NCBI GenBank assembly: GCA_964420285.1
Contig: CAYQTE010000035.1
Span: forward strand, 1-48,989
Direction: 5' to 3'
Source of the DNA: CAYQTE01 sp964420285
GTDB taxonomy: Bacteria; Planctomycetota; Phycisphaerae; Tepidisphaerales; Tepidisphaeraceae
Length of the DNA stretch: 48,989 nucleotides
The position numbers and the translations under genes are program-made. The notes under the pieces were generated by a model that did not search any database, was not told the DNA's origin, and was given only the letters and a program-made list of their open reading frames with translations. Of the stretch, positions 18,501 to 26,255 are shown piece by piece; within the stretch, counting starts at the first letter, position 1; every line of letters starts with the position of its first letter.

Positions 18501-19122
18501 GCAAATGCAATGTCTCGTCGTGGCGTCGTTCTCGCATATTCAGTTGCAACAACTTCAGCGCGCCGGCTCTCCGAATGCCTCGCCAGAGATCGGCGAGTTA
18601 TCCGGCCATTTCACATGGATCGCCGACCCGCGCCATCTCACCAGCGCCAACGTCCAGGGAGACATTCGCATTGATCGCAGCGCACTGGTCAACGTGCCGG
18701 TTATCGCGATTCTGTACGCGGCATTTCATCCCTCGCAACGCCTGCATGCGGCAACCGGCGCCGGCTCGGCGCGATTCCTTCTTGAAGGCGATCAGCTCCA
18801 TCTCATCACGGCGCGCTACGAAAACGAAGGATTTGAGGTTCGTGCCGCTGGAACGATCGATCACATTTTCTCTGTGCCCCAGAGCCCGCTGGATATCGTC
18901 GCTGTCGGATCGGGACAGCCGCTTGAGAACACGAAGTTGCCGCTGATTCAAGACATCGATTCGATCCTGGCGGCGATTCAACACGATCTGCTGGCCGAGC
19001 ATGTTGGAGGATCGATTGGCAGCCCAACGGAGAGGAGAATTCCCCTGTCGGATCTCGGTCAGGAGATGCGGGAATTCCTCACCGGCGACGTCACTGGGCA
19101 GACGCAAAACACGGCCGATTAG
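15532..19122 (+). CDS. AsmA-like envelope protein
   Basis: This 1196-residue protein has one N-terminal membrane segment (about residues 9-32) followed by a very long repetitive beta-strand region. It starts with the AsmA-family pattern (LTTGWIGHTTLRDVRC, then IPNLRVDHS and IESLSLDHPTIRI). The C-terminal part (about 1020-1160: RIDRSALVNVPVIA...GSARFLLEGDQLHLITARYENEG) matches the conserved C-terminal region of AsmA/DUF3971-type proteins. Family members (AsmA, TamB, YhdP) form long beta-grooves that bridge the periplasm and are linked to phospholipid transport. Here that role is inferred. It starts inside the stop codon of the DUF6655 lipoprotein gene (ATGA overlap at 15532-15535). It ends 48 bases before the convergent kinase gene, with no clear terminator between. 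Confidence 0.75.
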   Translation: MKKHSRWFVRILWAAAGPLVLPALTMQIILWTGVPRHLVLDKLQRRTGLRIEAASLTTGWIGHTTLRDVRCFLPLAGEPFLEIPNLRVDHSNLISALAGDLTIESLSLDHPTIRIVQDSSQRWNVQDIAQILGASAAPAGGDSAASSDSAREANMPPSLTITGGTLELVDHQKRSMTLAPLAFSGSPRGLVVWQCHLAISGQLSADAEIAPDARWTHVVHLTLDHIGPWLRPWIGKWPQDDHLAGTWNGRFVDETLAGTLTIDNLTAGLVHAVGSVRLGSETAGSVLSADDLTIDIPKRPVPVVRMLGGSLLWTGTTAIARQIWLAGAGGSVRIDGSFATAAQVADLSTAWYGLEYPPGVTQSGSLSLNIEQPWPHHRHVKAGLSTKGSTSSTNWQVDLQADGAGSDWNQMDWSLGVSTLALRAGRSFALHDVNAKLTMRGDEVDLASVQAPGLPEPAALNLHGGADLRRKLAWVWADATRFPVGTDRDPIDFDFNAWASAQEICLSQLDLRQGDLALDGRGDYVYSRPSPADFFVNATLVPNRDTPTEVGPSTKPYGTPQSPWPLTARSLVGSAELTGTVRPLHLDIHGHLVGENMMIEKRAVGDLAVDIQGLLDADAANVHSNTLDMLGGHCQLAGWWPTDNHAFRVDLTAHDMQVDQVAARNDLRGTADAHVSIDITSGTLNGVRGAATATVHQFAIVNRFPFAVSEVDLPRITLNNGIVRADDIRLLQGETASTTHPVNGSAVWDAAASINLRTPSQIELSAEQAGGTWVISLPGRNAEVLLHTFSAQLAIDIARQSANGRIDLSAGVDSLGAATGSGIRAAPPTSSALPRVELVLASKIGGRSIEITRLHADVLNGRLDGTASVDIDHPEQARASVRWSDFQSGAIAVLLPAIRPINGSFDGSIDVAPAAVDPDAPPPLGPSRVVIDVRPAAASIGPAKVGSLHLVGYFGPDRFVLNSDQKSPNTLSIGGGEVQFWGRLTRHQGAQMQCLVVASFSHIQLQQLQRAGSPNASPEIGELSGHFTWIADPRHLTSANVQGDIRIDRSALVNVPVIAILYAAFHPSQRLHAATGAGSARFLLEGDQLHLITARYENEGFEVRAAGTIDHIFSVPQSPLDIVAVGSGQPLENTKLPLIQDIDSILAAIQHDLLAEHVGGSIGSPTERRIPLSDLGQEMREFLTGDVTGQTQNTAD

Positions 19123-19170
19123 CGCTAAAGCGGCCGGGGCAAATCCGCCATCATGAGGCCGGTAACGATT

Positions 19171-20835
19171 CTACGGCATGGGCGCTTTCGATGCGGTCAG
19201 CGAGCGGAGTAATTCCAGGAGTGATTCCGACGATCCTCCTTTTGTCAAATACGCGGTCGCGCCGGCCGCCCGCATGGCTCTTGCCATGTCACGATCCGCG
19301 TGCATGGATAATCCGACGATGCTGGTGCGCGGAAATTCTCGCGAAACCCGGGCGGCTACCTGAATACCGTTCAGCTTGGGCATGCTGACATCGAGAATGA
19401 GGATATCGGGCTTCAATTTCCGCGCCAGCTCCAGAGCTTGTTCTCCGTCGGCCGCATCCCCAATCACGGTCAGGTCGGGCTCCTGCGAAAGAAGGGAAAT
19501 AATCCCCTCGCGAAACAACTTGTGATCGTCCGCCACAAGGACCCTCGCCGGCCGGCCAAGGGCGTCTGTCGATGCCGGATCATCGGCGGCGATGGACGCT
19601 TCGGATCTCGGCGAAACCGCGGCGGGAGCTGCGGAGATGCCAATTGGCACGGACAATTCGACGCGCGTGCCGTCGCCGGGGGCGCTATGGACATTGAGCA
19701 ATCCGCCGATAAAGCCGAGCCGCTCGCCGATGCTGAACAGACCGAATGACGTTTCGTTCCGCTTGCTGTTAGCGCGCAGGTCGTGCATATCGAAGCCCCT
19801 TCCGGCGTCGGAGACCACGAGGCTAAGCACGCCGCATGCGGAAACGTTGAGCGTCAGTGTCGCCTCATTGATCGAGGCGTGCTTGACGACGTTAAGAAGC
19901 AGTTCTCTGCCACACTCGAACAGCAACGTGCGCAGTTGGTCACTCTCCGGCGCCGCGGCTGGATCAGCCACAACGATCACGCGCAGGCCGTAATCGGCCT
20001 CCATCTTCTGCGACAGCCATTCCAGGGCGGGAATAAGCCCGGCGTCGTTGAGCAGGGGCGGGCTCAGCTCCGTCGCCAGCGACCTCGATGCGGTGATCGC
20101 CTCCTCAAGCAATCTCTCCGTTTGCTCAAGGGATGCGATGATCTTCGCATCCGTGATGGCACGCCGCACCATGCCGGTTTTCAGCTTGGCCGCCGACACC
20201 AATTGTTGAAAATGGTCGTGCAGCATCTGCGCGAGGCGCTTTCGCTCCCGAGATTCCGTCTCCGCCAGATCCAGGGCAAGTCCTCGAAGTTGATGGGAAC
20301 GAGCTTCCGCTTCCATCGTCCGGTCCTGAACGCGCCGTTCGAGCGTTTCATTGAGCGAGCGAAGTTCCGCTTCCCGCTTCCGCAACTCCGCCTGCACGCG
20401 AATGGTATTCGTGATGTCCGTCAGCGAGCCGATCCATTCGCAAATCTGGCGTTGGTCGTCGGAGATCGGTACGGCGTGAATAAGCATGTGGCAATAGTCG
20501 TTTCCGTTGCAAGCGATGCGCGCCTGAGCCCGGAACATGGAGCGGCTGGCGACGGCCGCGTGCCATGCCGCCGCCGTGTTCTGGCGCTCGGCGGGATGAA
20601 CGGCCTTCAGCCAGCCAAAACCAGTGTATTGTTCGAACGATTGCCCCGTGAGCTTCGCCCAGGCGGGTTGTTCCGCTACAAATTGGCCGGTGGGATCGGT
20701 AGTCCAGACCACGGCCGACGTGGCCTCCAACAAGGTGCGGTATCGCCTTTCGTTGTATCGCATATCTGCCGCGGCGCGTTGTCGGTCGGTGATATCGACG
20801 GTGACATGTGGATAGTCCGGGCGGCCGGGTATCAT
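19171..20835 (-). CDS. PAS-HisKA_3 histidine kinase with C-terminal receiver
   Basis: This 554-residue protein has a PAS domain (about 30-145), a coiled coil (about 147-195), a HisKA_3 dimerisation domain with the phospho-acceptor H206 in LAQMLHDH, an HATPase domain (about 295-400, with a VKHA N-box and DAGRGFD G-box) and a receiver domain (about 430-548, phospho-acceptor D482). There is no membrane segment, so it should be cytosolic. It has no DNA-binding output, and the overlapping NarL-type regulator is the natural partner. The first 20 residues (HVTVDITDRQRAA) look like the end of a PAS/PAC domain whose main part is missing. The ATG at 20835 overlaps the regulator's stop by four bases, so the pair is translationally coupled. 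Confidence 0.9.
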   Translation of the reverse strand: MIPGRPDYPHVTVDITDRQRAAADMRYNERRYRTLLEATSAVVWTTDPTGQFVAEQPAWAKLTGQSFEQYTGFGWLKAVHPAERQNTAAAWHAAVASRSMFRAQARIACNGNDYCHMLIHAVPISDDQRQICEWIGSLTDITNTIRVQAELRKREAELRSLNETLERRVQDRTMEAEARSHQLRGLALDLAETESRERKRLAQMLHDHFQQLVSAAKLKTGMVRRAITDAKIIASLEQTERLLEEAITASRSLATELSPPLLNDAGLIPALEWLSQKMEADYGLRVIVVADPAAAPESDQLRTLLFECGRELLLNVVKHASINEATLTLNVSACGVLSLVVSDAGRGFDMHDLRANSKRNETSFGLFSIGERLGFIGGLLNVHSAPGDGTRVELSVPIGISAAPAAVSPRSEASIAADDPASTDALGRPARVLVADDHKLFREGIISLLSQEPDLTVIGDAADGEQALELARKLKPDILILDVSMPKLNGIQVAARVSREFPRTSIVGLSMHADRDMARAMRAAGATAYLTKGGSSESLLELLRSLTASKAPMP

Positions 20836-21512
20836 GACTGCTCCAGCGACAATTCGATCGCATACCGCAGCAGCTCCTGTCCGGTGGACAGGTTCAGCTT
20901 CTCTTTCAGATGCTCCCGGTATGTTTCAATGGTCTTGGTGCTGAGGCACAACCGATCGGCGATCTGCGCCGTTCCGATCCCCTTTCCCATCATCTGCAAC
21001 ACCTCCAGTTCGCGGTCGGACAGCTTGTCGATCGGCGACTGGACGGCGGCGGTCGAAGTTCCGGCCCCGACGAGCTTGCTCAAGAGATGTTCGGACATGC
21101 GTCCGCTCAGAAACATCTTGCCCTTGAGAATCTGCTGAATTGCGCTCAGCAAGACCTCCGGCGCGGCCTGTTTCATGACATATCCCTTGGCGCCGGCGCG
21201 AAGTGCCCGCTCGGCATAGATGGATTCGTCATGCACCGAGTAGGCCAGCAACGGCATCGAGATGTACCGGCTGGAAAGAGTCTTCATCAAGTCTATTCCG
21301 TTGTTGCCGTCCAGCGACACGTCAATGATCGCCAGATCGGGCTTGAGCTTGCCGGCCAGCGCGACGGCATCCTGCAGGGTTGCCGCCTCGCCGCAGACCT
21401 CAAGGCCATCTTCGCGGTTGACCAGATCGGCAACCCCGCGGCGCAAGACAGGATGGTCGTCCACAAGCAGGATTCGGGCCTTCGATTTCTTGGGCGCGAT
21501 TGCGATTGCCAT
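20832..21512 (-). CDS. NarL/FixJ-family response regulator
   Basis: This 226-residue protein has an N-terminal receiver (about 12-130: acidic pair DD18-19, phospho-acceptor D64, conserved K near 115) and a C-terminal LuxR-type helix-turn-helix (about 160-215, LSDRELEVLQMMGKG...TIETYREHLKEKL). It should bind DNA when phosphorylated. Its coding end overlaps the start of the hybrid kinase by four bases, so the kinase is almost surely its cognate partner. The long untranslated region up to 21786 separates it from the divergent DUF2383 gene, which could be one of its targets. That link is inferred. Confidence 0.92.
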   Translation of the reverse strand: MAIAIAPKKSKARILLVDDHPVLRRGVADLVNREDGLEVCGEAATLQDAVALAGKLKPDLAIIDVSLDGNNGIDLMKTLSSRYISMPLLAYSVHDESIYAERALRAGAKGYVMKQAAPEVLLSAIQQILKGKMFLSGRMSEHLLSKLVGAGTSTAAVQSPIDKLSDRELEVLQMMGKGIGTAQIADRLCLSTKTIETYREHLKEKLNLSTGQELLRYAIELSLEQS

Positions 21513-21786
21513 GCTGGCCTCCCATCAACACCTTCATTGCCGCGTCAATGCCATTCAGTGACAAAAGCGGTCAACCGCCGGAGCATCGCTGCGCATATCC
21601 GCCGACGACCGATGGCCCATGCCGTAAACTGCCGATCATCCTAACTCCGTAAAACCTTTCCAGACAATCAGTGATTCCCCGATGCCGCCGTTTTTTCCAA
21701 AACGCTAATCTTGCCCCTGTTGTCGTGGCCTTGGCGATGTGCCGACGCCCGCAGCCGTGAGTTCTGAGATGTCCAAGGAGTACGCC

Positions 21787-22239
21787 ATGCAGACCATTCA
21801 CAATATAGCGGCCACCTTGAATCACCTGATCAATGTTTGCCGCGACGGGCAAAAGGGGTTTGAGGCCGCATCCAAATCGATCAGGGATACAACGCTCCGC
21901 GCGGAGTTGCTTCAGTACAGCCAGCAGAGACGCGATTTCGCCGAGGAGCTTCAGGCCATGGTCGACGACATGGGTGAAGCCCCCAGCGAGGGCGGCACTG
22001 TCTCAGGCGCCATGCACAGCGGGTGGACCAAACTCAAGGACGCTCTGACAACCAGGGATCAGTATGCCATTCTGGACGAGTGTGAAAGCGGCGAGGATTC
22101 GGCCGTTGAGGCGTACCGCGAAGCCCTCGCCACAGATCTTCCGGCGCCGGCGGCAGTGCTTCTGGAGACACAACTTCAGCATATTCAGCGGGTTCACGAT
22201 CGGATCAAGACGCTGCGTGACGCGGCTCGCACCATGTGA
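21787..22239 (+). CDS. DUF2383/PA2169 family four-helix protein
   Basis: This 150-residue, mostly helical soluble protein matches the PA2169/DUF2383 family (ferritin-like four-helix bundle fold), with the typical start TIHNIAATLNHLINVCRDGQKGF and the EDSAVEAYREAL segment near residue 105. The biochemical role is unknown; relatives are found among stress-induced genes. ATG 21787 follows an AAGGAG site at proper spacing. An in-frame ATG at 21769 lacks one. It is transcribed away from the NarL-type regulator and is followed by a hairpin terminator. Confidence 0.8.
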   Translation: MQTIHNIAATLNHLINVCRDGQKGFEAASKSIRDTTLRAELLQYSQQRRDFAEELQAMVDDMGEAPSEGGTVSGAMHSGWTKLKDALTTRDQYAILDECESGEDSAVEAYREALATDLPAPAAVLLETQLQHIQRVHDRIKTLRDAARTM

Positions 22240-22273
22240 GCGGGACTGCGATTCGTTCCGCGCCGTCCCCTAC

Positions 22274-22308
22274 GGCCGCCCGGCGGGAGCTTTTCCCGTC
22301 GGGTGGTC
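22274..22308 (+). terminator. Hairpin terminator after the DUF2383 gene
   Basis: A GC-rich inverted repeat (core CCCGGCGGGA at 22279-22288 against TCCCGTCGGG at 22294-22303, extended by further pairs to 22274 and 22308) lies 35 bases after the stop codon. It has no following T-run, so factor-independent termination is possible but not certain. Confidence 0.5.
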
Positions 22309-22370
22309 GGACGCGGCGGCTTGGCGGGAGCACCGGCTGAGAACGAATGGAATCACGAAAGGAAACGCCA

Positions 22371-22640
22371 ATGTCAATCAGCATGGAACATTTCGGCTGG
22401 TCGTCGATTGCCCAGAAGTCGACATCGATGGTTGAGAGAGCGCGGCTATCGCACCCCTTTCAATTGCAGTGCCGCACATGCGGATTTGAACCGGAGAACC
22501 AGATTATTCCGCCGCGGCGTTGCCCAAAATGTGCCTCAAGCACCTGGGAACGATTCCCAAAGCCAGGCGGCCTGCTGGCAAATGTCAGCGCGATGGATCC
22601 CTGGCCGGAATCTGAAGAGGACGATGACCTCGACGCGTGA
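22371..22640 (+). CDS. Small zinc-ribbon protein
   Basis: This 89-residue protein has a rubredoxin-like zinc ribbon formed by CRTC and CPKC, spaced about 20 residues apart (about residues 34-57), and a strongly acidic tail (ESEEDDDLDA). The fold should bind one zinc or iron ion. No partner or pathway can be read from it. ATG 22371 is preceded by GAAAGGA at good spacing. It sits between the DUF2383 and DUF3568 genes with the same orientation and style of ribosome-binding site, suggesting that it belongs to the same stress gene set. Confidence 0.75.
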   Translation: MSISMEHFGWSSIAQKSTSMVERARLSHPFQLQCRTCGFEPENQIIPPRRCPKCASSTWERFPKPGGLLANVSAMDPWPESEEDDDLDA

Positions 22641-22744
22641 ATTCCTGTCCGGCGCACGTTGAATGCGTATTCGGCGGCGCGACCGGACAATGTGACCATG
22701 GCCGCTCTACATGGACATGGTCGTTGCTACGAAAGGAGCCTCCC

Positions 22745-23128
22745 ATGAAAAGGGCATATCTTGCGGCGGCACTGCTTGCGGCCGGCATGTGCCTGCTGGT
22801 TCTCAGCGCCTGCCAGACCGACCAGCCCGGTGCGTCCTACACGCTCGGCACATTCAGCGGAAACGTGGATAACTCGCCCGACAAAGTGACGGCCGCGGCG
22901 GTCAAGGCCGCCAATGATCTGAAACTGGTTGACGTGGTCAGCAACAGCACCCGGGTTGACGGCACCGTCACCGCCAAGAATGCCGCGGGCGATACCGTGA
23001 CGATCAACATTTCCCAGGCCGGCGACAAAGTGAGCAAGGTCACGATCCGCGTCGGCGCTGTAGGTGATGAAAGCTTGAGCCGCCAGATCATGGACGGCAT
23101 CAATCATCACGTCAATGACTTACTGTAA
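22745..23128 (+). CDS. DUF3568-like lipoprotein
   Basis: This 127-residue protein has a classical lipoprotein signal (MKRAYLAAALLAAGMCLLVLSAC, with lipobox LSAC and C23). The mature part is a small alpha/beta domain (SPDKVTAAAVKAANDLKL, then paired strands ending GDESLSRQIMDGI) that matches DUF3568, a family of small periplasmic lipoproteins of unknown function. ATG 22745 follows GAAAGGAGCCT. A 7-base inverted repeat (GACCATG/CATGGTC, 22694-22722) lies in its leader and could be an operator, although this is weak. A perfect hairpin terminator follows. Confidence 0.8.
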   Translation: MKRAYLAAALLAAGMCLLVLSACQTDQPGASYTLGTFSGNVDNSPDKVTAAAVKAANDLKLVDVVSNSTRVDGTVTAKNAAGDTVTINISQAGDKVSKVTIRVGAVGDESLSRQIMDGINHHVNDLL

Positions 23129-23165
23129 TGTAACTGCATCAGCACCGCATTCGTCGTGCCGCGAG

Positions 23166-23193
23166 GCCCTGCAACCTGGAAGGGTTGCAGGGC
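23166..23193 (+). terminator. Terminator after the DUF3568 gene
   Basis: A perfect inverted repeat (GCCCTGCAACC at 23166-23176 against GGTTGCAGGGC at 23183-23193) with a 6-base loop lies 38 bases after the lipoprotein stop and is followed by TTT. Confidence 0.75.
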
Positions 23194-23302
23194 TTTGCCA
23201 ACTTCGGACGGATGCCGCGGTGCAGAACTGGCGTACCTTGATGTCCCTCTCCGCAAATCCTGGCGGGTGATGAATGGTCGTCATCCAAGAAAGGAGCCTG
23301 AT

Positions 23303-23467
23303 ATGGGCCTCGTACTTCTCATCATCGTGATTTTGCTCTTGGTTGGCTCAACGCCGGCATGGCCTTACAGTAGGAATTGGGGCTATTACCCAAGTGGTGT
23401 GCTGGGTACTGTTCTCCTGGTCCTGCTGATCCTCATATTGCTCGGAATGCTCCCAGTGCGTTATTGA
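23303..23467 (+). CDS. DUF3309 small membrane protein
   Basis: This 54-residue protein has two hydrophobic segments (LVLLIIVILLLVG and LLVLLILILLGML) joined by the DUF3309 signature PAWPYSRNWGYYPSG. It should be an inner-membrane hairpin peptide. DUF3309 genes are common beside other small stress-type genes (DUF1328, CsbD, DUF3185) in many bacteria, but their action is not known. ATG 23303 follows GAAAGGAGCCT, the same 11-base leader motif as the DUF3568 gene. Confidence 0.85.
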   Translation: MGLVLLIIVILLLVGSTPAWPYSRNWGYYPSGVLGTVLLVLLILILLGMLPVRY

Positions 23468-23656
23468 GGCGTCTCTCGGCCTATCCACTGGCGAGCCGCC
23501 GGATGACCGCCTTGTTGTCGGCAGAAACCACTGGCTTGTCGAGATGCTCGGCAAATCCGGCCGAATGAGAACAGCGTACGTTCTCATCCGCCCCGTTGCC
23601 GCAAGGGACAACAGGCGCGCTCGTGTAAGCGATGGGTCAGCGGATCCATGAGTTGG

Positions 23657-23836
23657 TCACGAACCCCTGGCGCCGCGCCTCTTACCTTTGGCGCCTCCAT
23701 CTTGTTTGTTGACGGTGGCCCAGGCAATCTGCGCCGCCCGCTCACTGCCGTATCCCCGCCGTTTGCTGCTTTCCTCTATGTGTTCGGCCTGGCGTCGTTG
23801 CTTGGGCGAATACGAGCTCTTGTCTCCGCGTGGCAT
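23657..23836 (-). CDS. Small basic 'MPRGDKS' protein, plasmid-stabilization-like annotation
   Basis: This 59-residue, highly charged protein begins MPRGDKSSYSPKQRRQAEHI and contains the conserved segment AWATVNKQDGG. It belongs to a widespread family of tiny soluble proteins often labelled 'plasmid stabilization' without experimental basis. They occur next to DUF3309-like and other stress genes. The basic tail (KGKRRGARG) may contact nucleic acid. I chose ATG 23836 because the conserved N-terminus starts there and GGGAG lies just upstream; the frame stays open to 23863. It is the only minus-strand gene between the DUF2383 and PfpI genes. Confidence 0.75.
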   Translation of the reverse strand: MPRGDKSSYSPKQRRQAEHIEESSKRRGYGSERAAQIAWATVNKQDGGAKGKRRGARGS

Positions 23837-24011
23837 GTGCATCTCCCTTTCTTGTGAAATCAAATCGTTGGCTTCCTGGGGAAGATTCTATTGAACCACG
23901 CCCGTGCGGAAAACGTGTAAAATACCCGTTCCTGAAAACCTGGGCCGTGGGCTAAAGTCCGGGCGTCGGATTTGGAAGCAGCAACCCGGACGTAACAATT
24001 GGAGATTCGCC

Positions 24012-24635
24012 GTGACCAAGGAACTGCGGGGAAAGAGGATCGCCATACTCGTGGACGACGGTTTCGAGCAGGTGGAGATGACCGACCCGCGTCGGGCGTT
24101 GGAGGCCGCCGGTGCGGAAACGGAACTGGTCTCACCCCAGGATCATGTCGTTCGTGCAGCGCAACATGCTGCGATGGGGGATCGTTTCGCGGTCGATATA
24201 TTTCTGGAGAAGGCCAATCCCGGCGATTATGACGGGCTTTTGCTGCCCGGCGGGGTCGCAAGCCCCGATCAGTTGCGAACCAATCCGGACGCGGTGGAAT
24301 TCGTCAAGGCATTCGTAGGTGCCGGCAAGCCGATCGCGGCGATTTGTCATGGCCCGTGGACCTTGATCGAAGCGGATGCGGTAAAGGGTCGGACCTTGAC
24401 CAGTTGGCCCTCCCTGAAAACCGACCTGCGTAATGCCGGCGCGACTTGGATCGACGCGGAAGTCGTCGTCGATCGGGGGCTGGTGACCAGCCGAAAACCG
24501 GCGGACATTCCCATGTTCAATCAGAAGATGATCGAGGAGTTTTCCGAGATTCACCATGGCCGAGCCGTGACCCAGGAGCATCAGGCGGCACAGATTGGAG
24601 TGGCCGACATATCAGACTTTAGCCGTCGCGCCTAG
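24012..24635 (+). CDS. DJ-1/PfpI family protein
   Basis: This 207-residue protein matches the PfpI/YhbO branch of the DJ-1 superfamily, with the nucleophile elbow AICHGPW (C112), an acidic residue in the GFEQVE motif (E19 region) and the LLLPGG motif near 77-81. Relatives act as stress proteins, with reported glyoxalase, deglycase or protease-like activity. Which of these applies cannot be told from sequence. The start is GTG 24012, with GGAG seven bases upstream; no ATG in frame fits the family N-terminus (VTKELRGKRIAILV). It lies among other stress-type genes and ends nine bases before the convergent receiver gene. Confidence 0.88.
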   Translation: MTKELRGKRIAILVDDGFEQVEMTDPRRALEAAGAETELVSPQDHVVRAAQHAAMGDRFAVDIFLEKANPGDYDGLLLPGGVASPDQLRTNPDAVEFVKAFVGAGKPIAAICHGPWTLIEADAVKGRTLTSWPSLKTDLRNAGATWIDAEVVVDRGLVTSRKPADIPMFNQKMIEEFSEIHHGRAVTQEHQAAQIGVADISDFSRRA

Positions 24636-24643
24636 CGATGGCG

Positions 24644-25012
24644 CTATTCGACTTTGTCCAGTTGATCACCAAGCCTCGCCACGGCGTCGAAAATCGCTGC
24701 GGATCCTTTGAGCCAGAATCCATCAGCGCCCGCGGATGTGGCGGCCTCGCGCTCCCGGTCGTCGGCGCTGCAAAGAACGACGCGGATTTGTGATAACTCC
24801 GGCGTGCCTCGCACTCGCCTGAGCAGTTCCATTCCCGTGATCCCGGGCAGCCGCTGGTCGATGATGAGCACTTCGGGCGGCCCCTGTCGAATCTTATCCC
24901 AGGCGCTTTCGGCGCTGTCAGCTGTTGTGACGCAGTGGCCATGCATAATTAACATTTCGCAAAGCACTTCAAGCGAATCGGGATGGTCATCGACAACCAG
25001 AATCTTTGCCAT
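24644..25012 (-). CDS. Stand-alone receiver (response regulator) domain
   Basis: This 122-residue protein consists of one receiver domain: acidic pair D8-D9 in VVDDH, phospho-acceptor D52 in LIIDQRLPG, the switch Ser in LCSADD near 84, and a lysine in FWLKG near 104. It has no output domain, so it likely carries phosphoryl groups between kinases or acts by protein contact (CheY/Spo0F-like). The neighbouring hybrid kinases at 26-35 kb are plausible partners. ATG 25012 has CAGGAG upstream; a TTG one codon earlier is not needed. It converges with the PfpI gene. Confidence 0.88.
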   Translation of the reverse strand: MAKILVVDDHPDSLEVLCEMLIMHGHCVTTADSAESAWDKIRQGPPEVLIIDQRLPGITGMELLRRVRGTPELSQIRVVLCSADDREREAATSAGADGFWLKGSAAIFDAVARLGDQLDKVE

Positions 25013-25291
25013 CAAATTCTCCTGGCGAATGCCGCGCTGTCAAAGCCTGGTGCGGACCCGTCCGGGGAACAGGAATCGACATCGCCTTATCTTGCCCGAA
25101 GTTTGCCGGGTGGTCCAGTGGACGCAAGGACGGAGGTGGCGCGGCCCGGGATGTGAACATCGATCGCAAGCATCCCCATCGGGGGATCCCCGATGCCAAT
25201 TTCGTGATTTGCCCGATCCCGGCTCTTTGCCAGGCGGATATTGTGCGTTTAAGGTTTTCTAACGGCGGTGCATCTGCCGCAGGAGTTGGTC

Positions 25292-25510
25292 ATGGATGCT
25301 AAACGGATCGTCGGCATCGCATTGCTGGTTCTCGGTTTGGGCCTCGTAGTTGTGGGCATGAATGCCTCACATTCCGTGGCCGACCAGGTAAGCAACACAT
25401 TTCTGGGCCGATTTACTCAGACGACCACGTGGTATCTGCTGGGGGGCGCCGTCGGCATCGTACTGGGCATCTTCATGACATTGATTGGCCCGCCGGCGAA
25501 GAATGCCTGA
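25292..25510 (+). CDS. DUF3185 small membrane protein
   Basis: This 72-residue protein has two hydrophobic helices (IVGIALLVLGLGLVVVG and LLGGAVGIVLGIFMTLIG) separated by the polar segment NASHSVADQVSNTFLGRFT, matching DUF3185. It is predicted as an inner-membrane hairpin protein of unknown role, often found with DUF3309 and related stress genes. ATG 25292 follows AGGAG at good spacing. Confidence 0.82.
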   Translation: MDAKRIVGIALLVLGLGLVVVGMNASHSVADQVSNTFLGRFTQTTTWYLLGGAVGIVLGIFMTLIGPPAKNA

Positions 25511-25572
25511 GCGGCCGCCGCTGGCGTCTGGCGCTTGGTCCATATCGCGCGTAAGTGCCGTGCGATGGATTC

Positions 25573-26079
25573 TTACGCCAGACCGTGAGTGCGAAAATAT
25601 GACGCAGCGAAGCAGCGATCGGCCAGAGCCACGACCTGCTGCGCCGCTGGCGACCCGGGTGACCGGAAATTGATCGTGGCGATCAGCGGTCGCTCATTGA
25701 GGCTCAGCAGGTCAAACGCGGGCTCGATGCCGCTGTCGTGGAGTTCATGCAACAAATGGGCTTGAAAGGATTGTAATGTTATGGCATCCCCCTGCATATC
25801 CAACCCACAGGCGAGCAGACTCAACGTCATCAATTCTCCGCCGCTCCAGATTGTGGCAATGCCAGAAGAATTCGCAGTTGCGGCCCATCTCAGCCGCAGA
25901 TCATCGACCGGCCCACCGAGCGATATCGTGAAGACCGTCGGTTCGCGCCACAGTGCAGTTGAAAATCGCACGATAAGTTCCGAAGCACACCAAATTGGCT
26001 CAAGGCTTTCATACGAGTAGCTTTGACGCGTTCGTAGTTCTCCTCGGGTATTGAGATCGGCAACCATGAACTCTCGCAT
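25573..26079 (-). CDS. Hypothetical protein
   Basis: I do not recognise a family for this 168-residue protein. It starts at ATG 26079 (MREFMVADLNTRGEL), with GAGAG upstream. It has a mixed alpha/beta composition, no signal peptide and no long membrane segment; the region WSGGELMTLSLLACGLDM near 79-96 is hydrophobic. It lies divergently from the giant HAMP-array kinase, with a 176-base shared upstream region, so the two may be co-regulated. It has normal codon use and no overlapping rival frame, which supports it as a real gene. Confidence 0.55.
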   Translation of the reverse strand: MREFMVADLNTRGELRTRQSYSYESLEPIWCASELIVRFSTALWREPTVFTISLGGPVDDLRLRWAATANSSGIATIWSGGELMTLSLLACGLDMQGDAITLQSFQAHLLHELHDSGIEPAFDLLSLNERPLIATINFRSPGSPAAQQVVALADRCFAASYFRTHGLA

Positions 26080-26255
26080 GGCGGTTCTCTCTTCTCATTT
26101 CCGAATAGCAAGGGACTTCGCGCAAATTGCGCTTATAACATTCCATTCTCCAGAAAGGGAATTCCGAAAAACAGAAATTTTTCGGTTGGCGCACTGCCAT
26201 GTGCGAGATTATTTTTTGACCACCTTTACCATCAGGATTCATAAGGGAGTTTCGT

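Noticed and set aside
26180..26215. A sigma-54-like promoter (TTGGCGC...TGTGC) upstream of the giant kinase
   Set aside because: The invariant GG-N10-GC spacing is not met: TG stands where GC is required.
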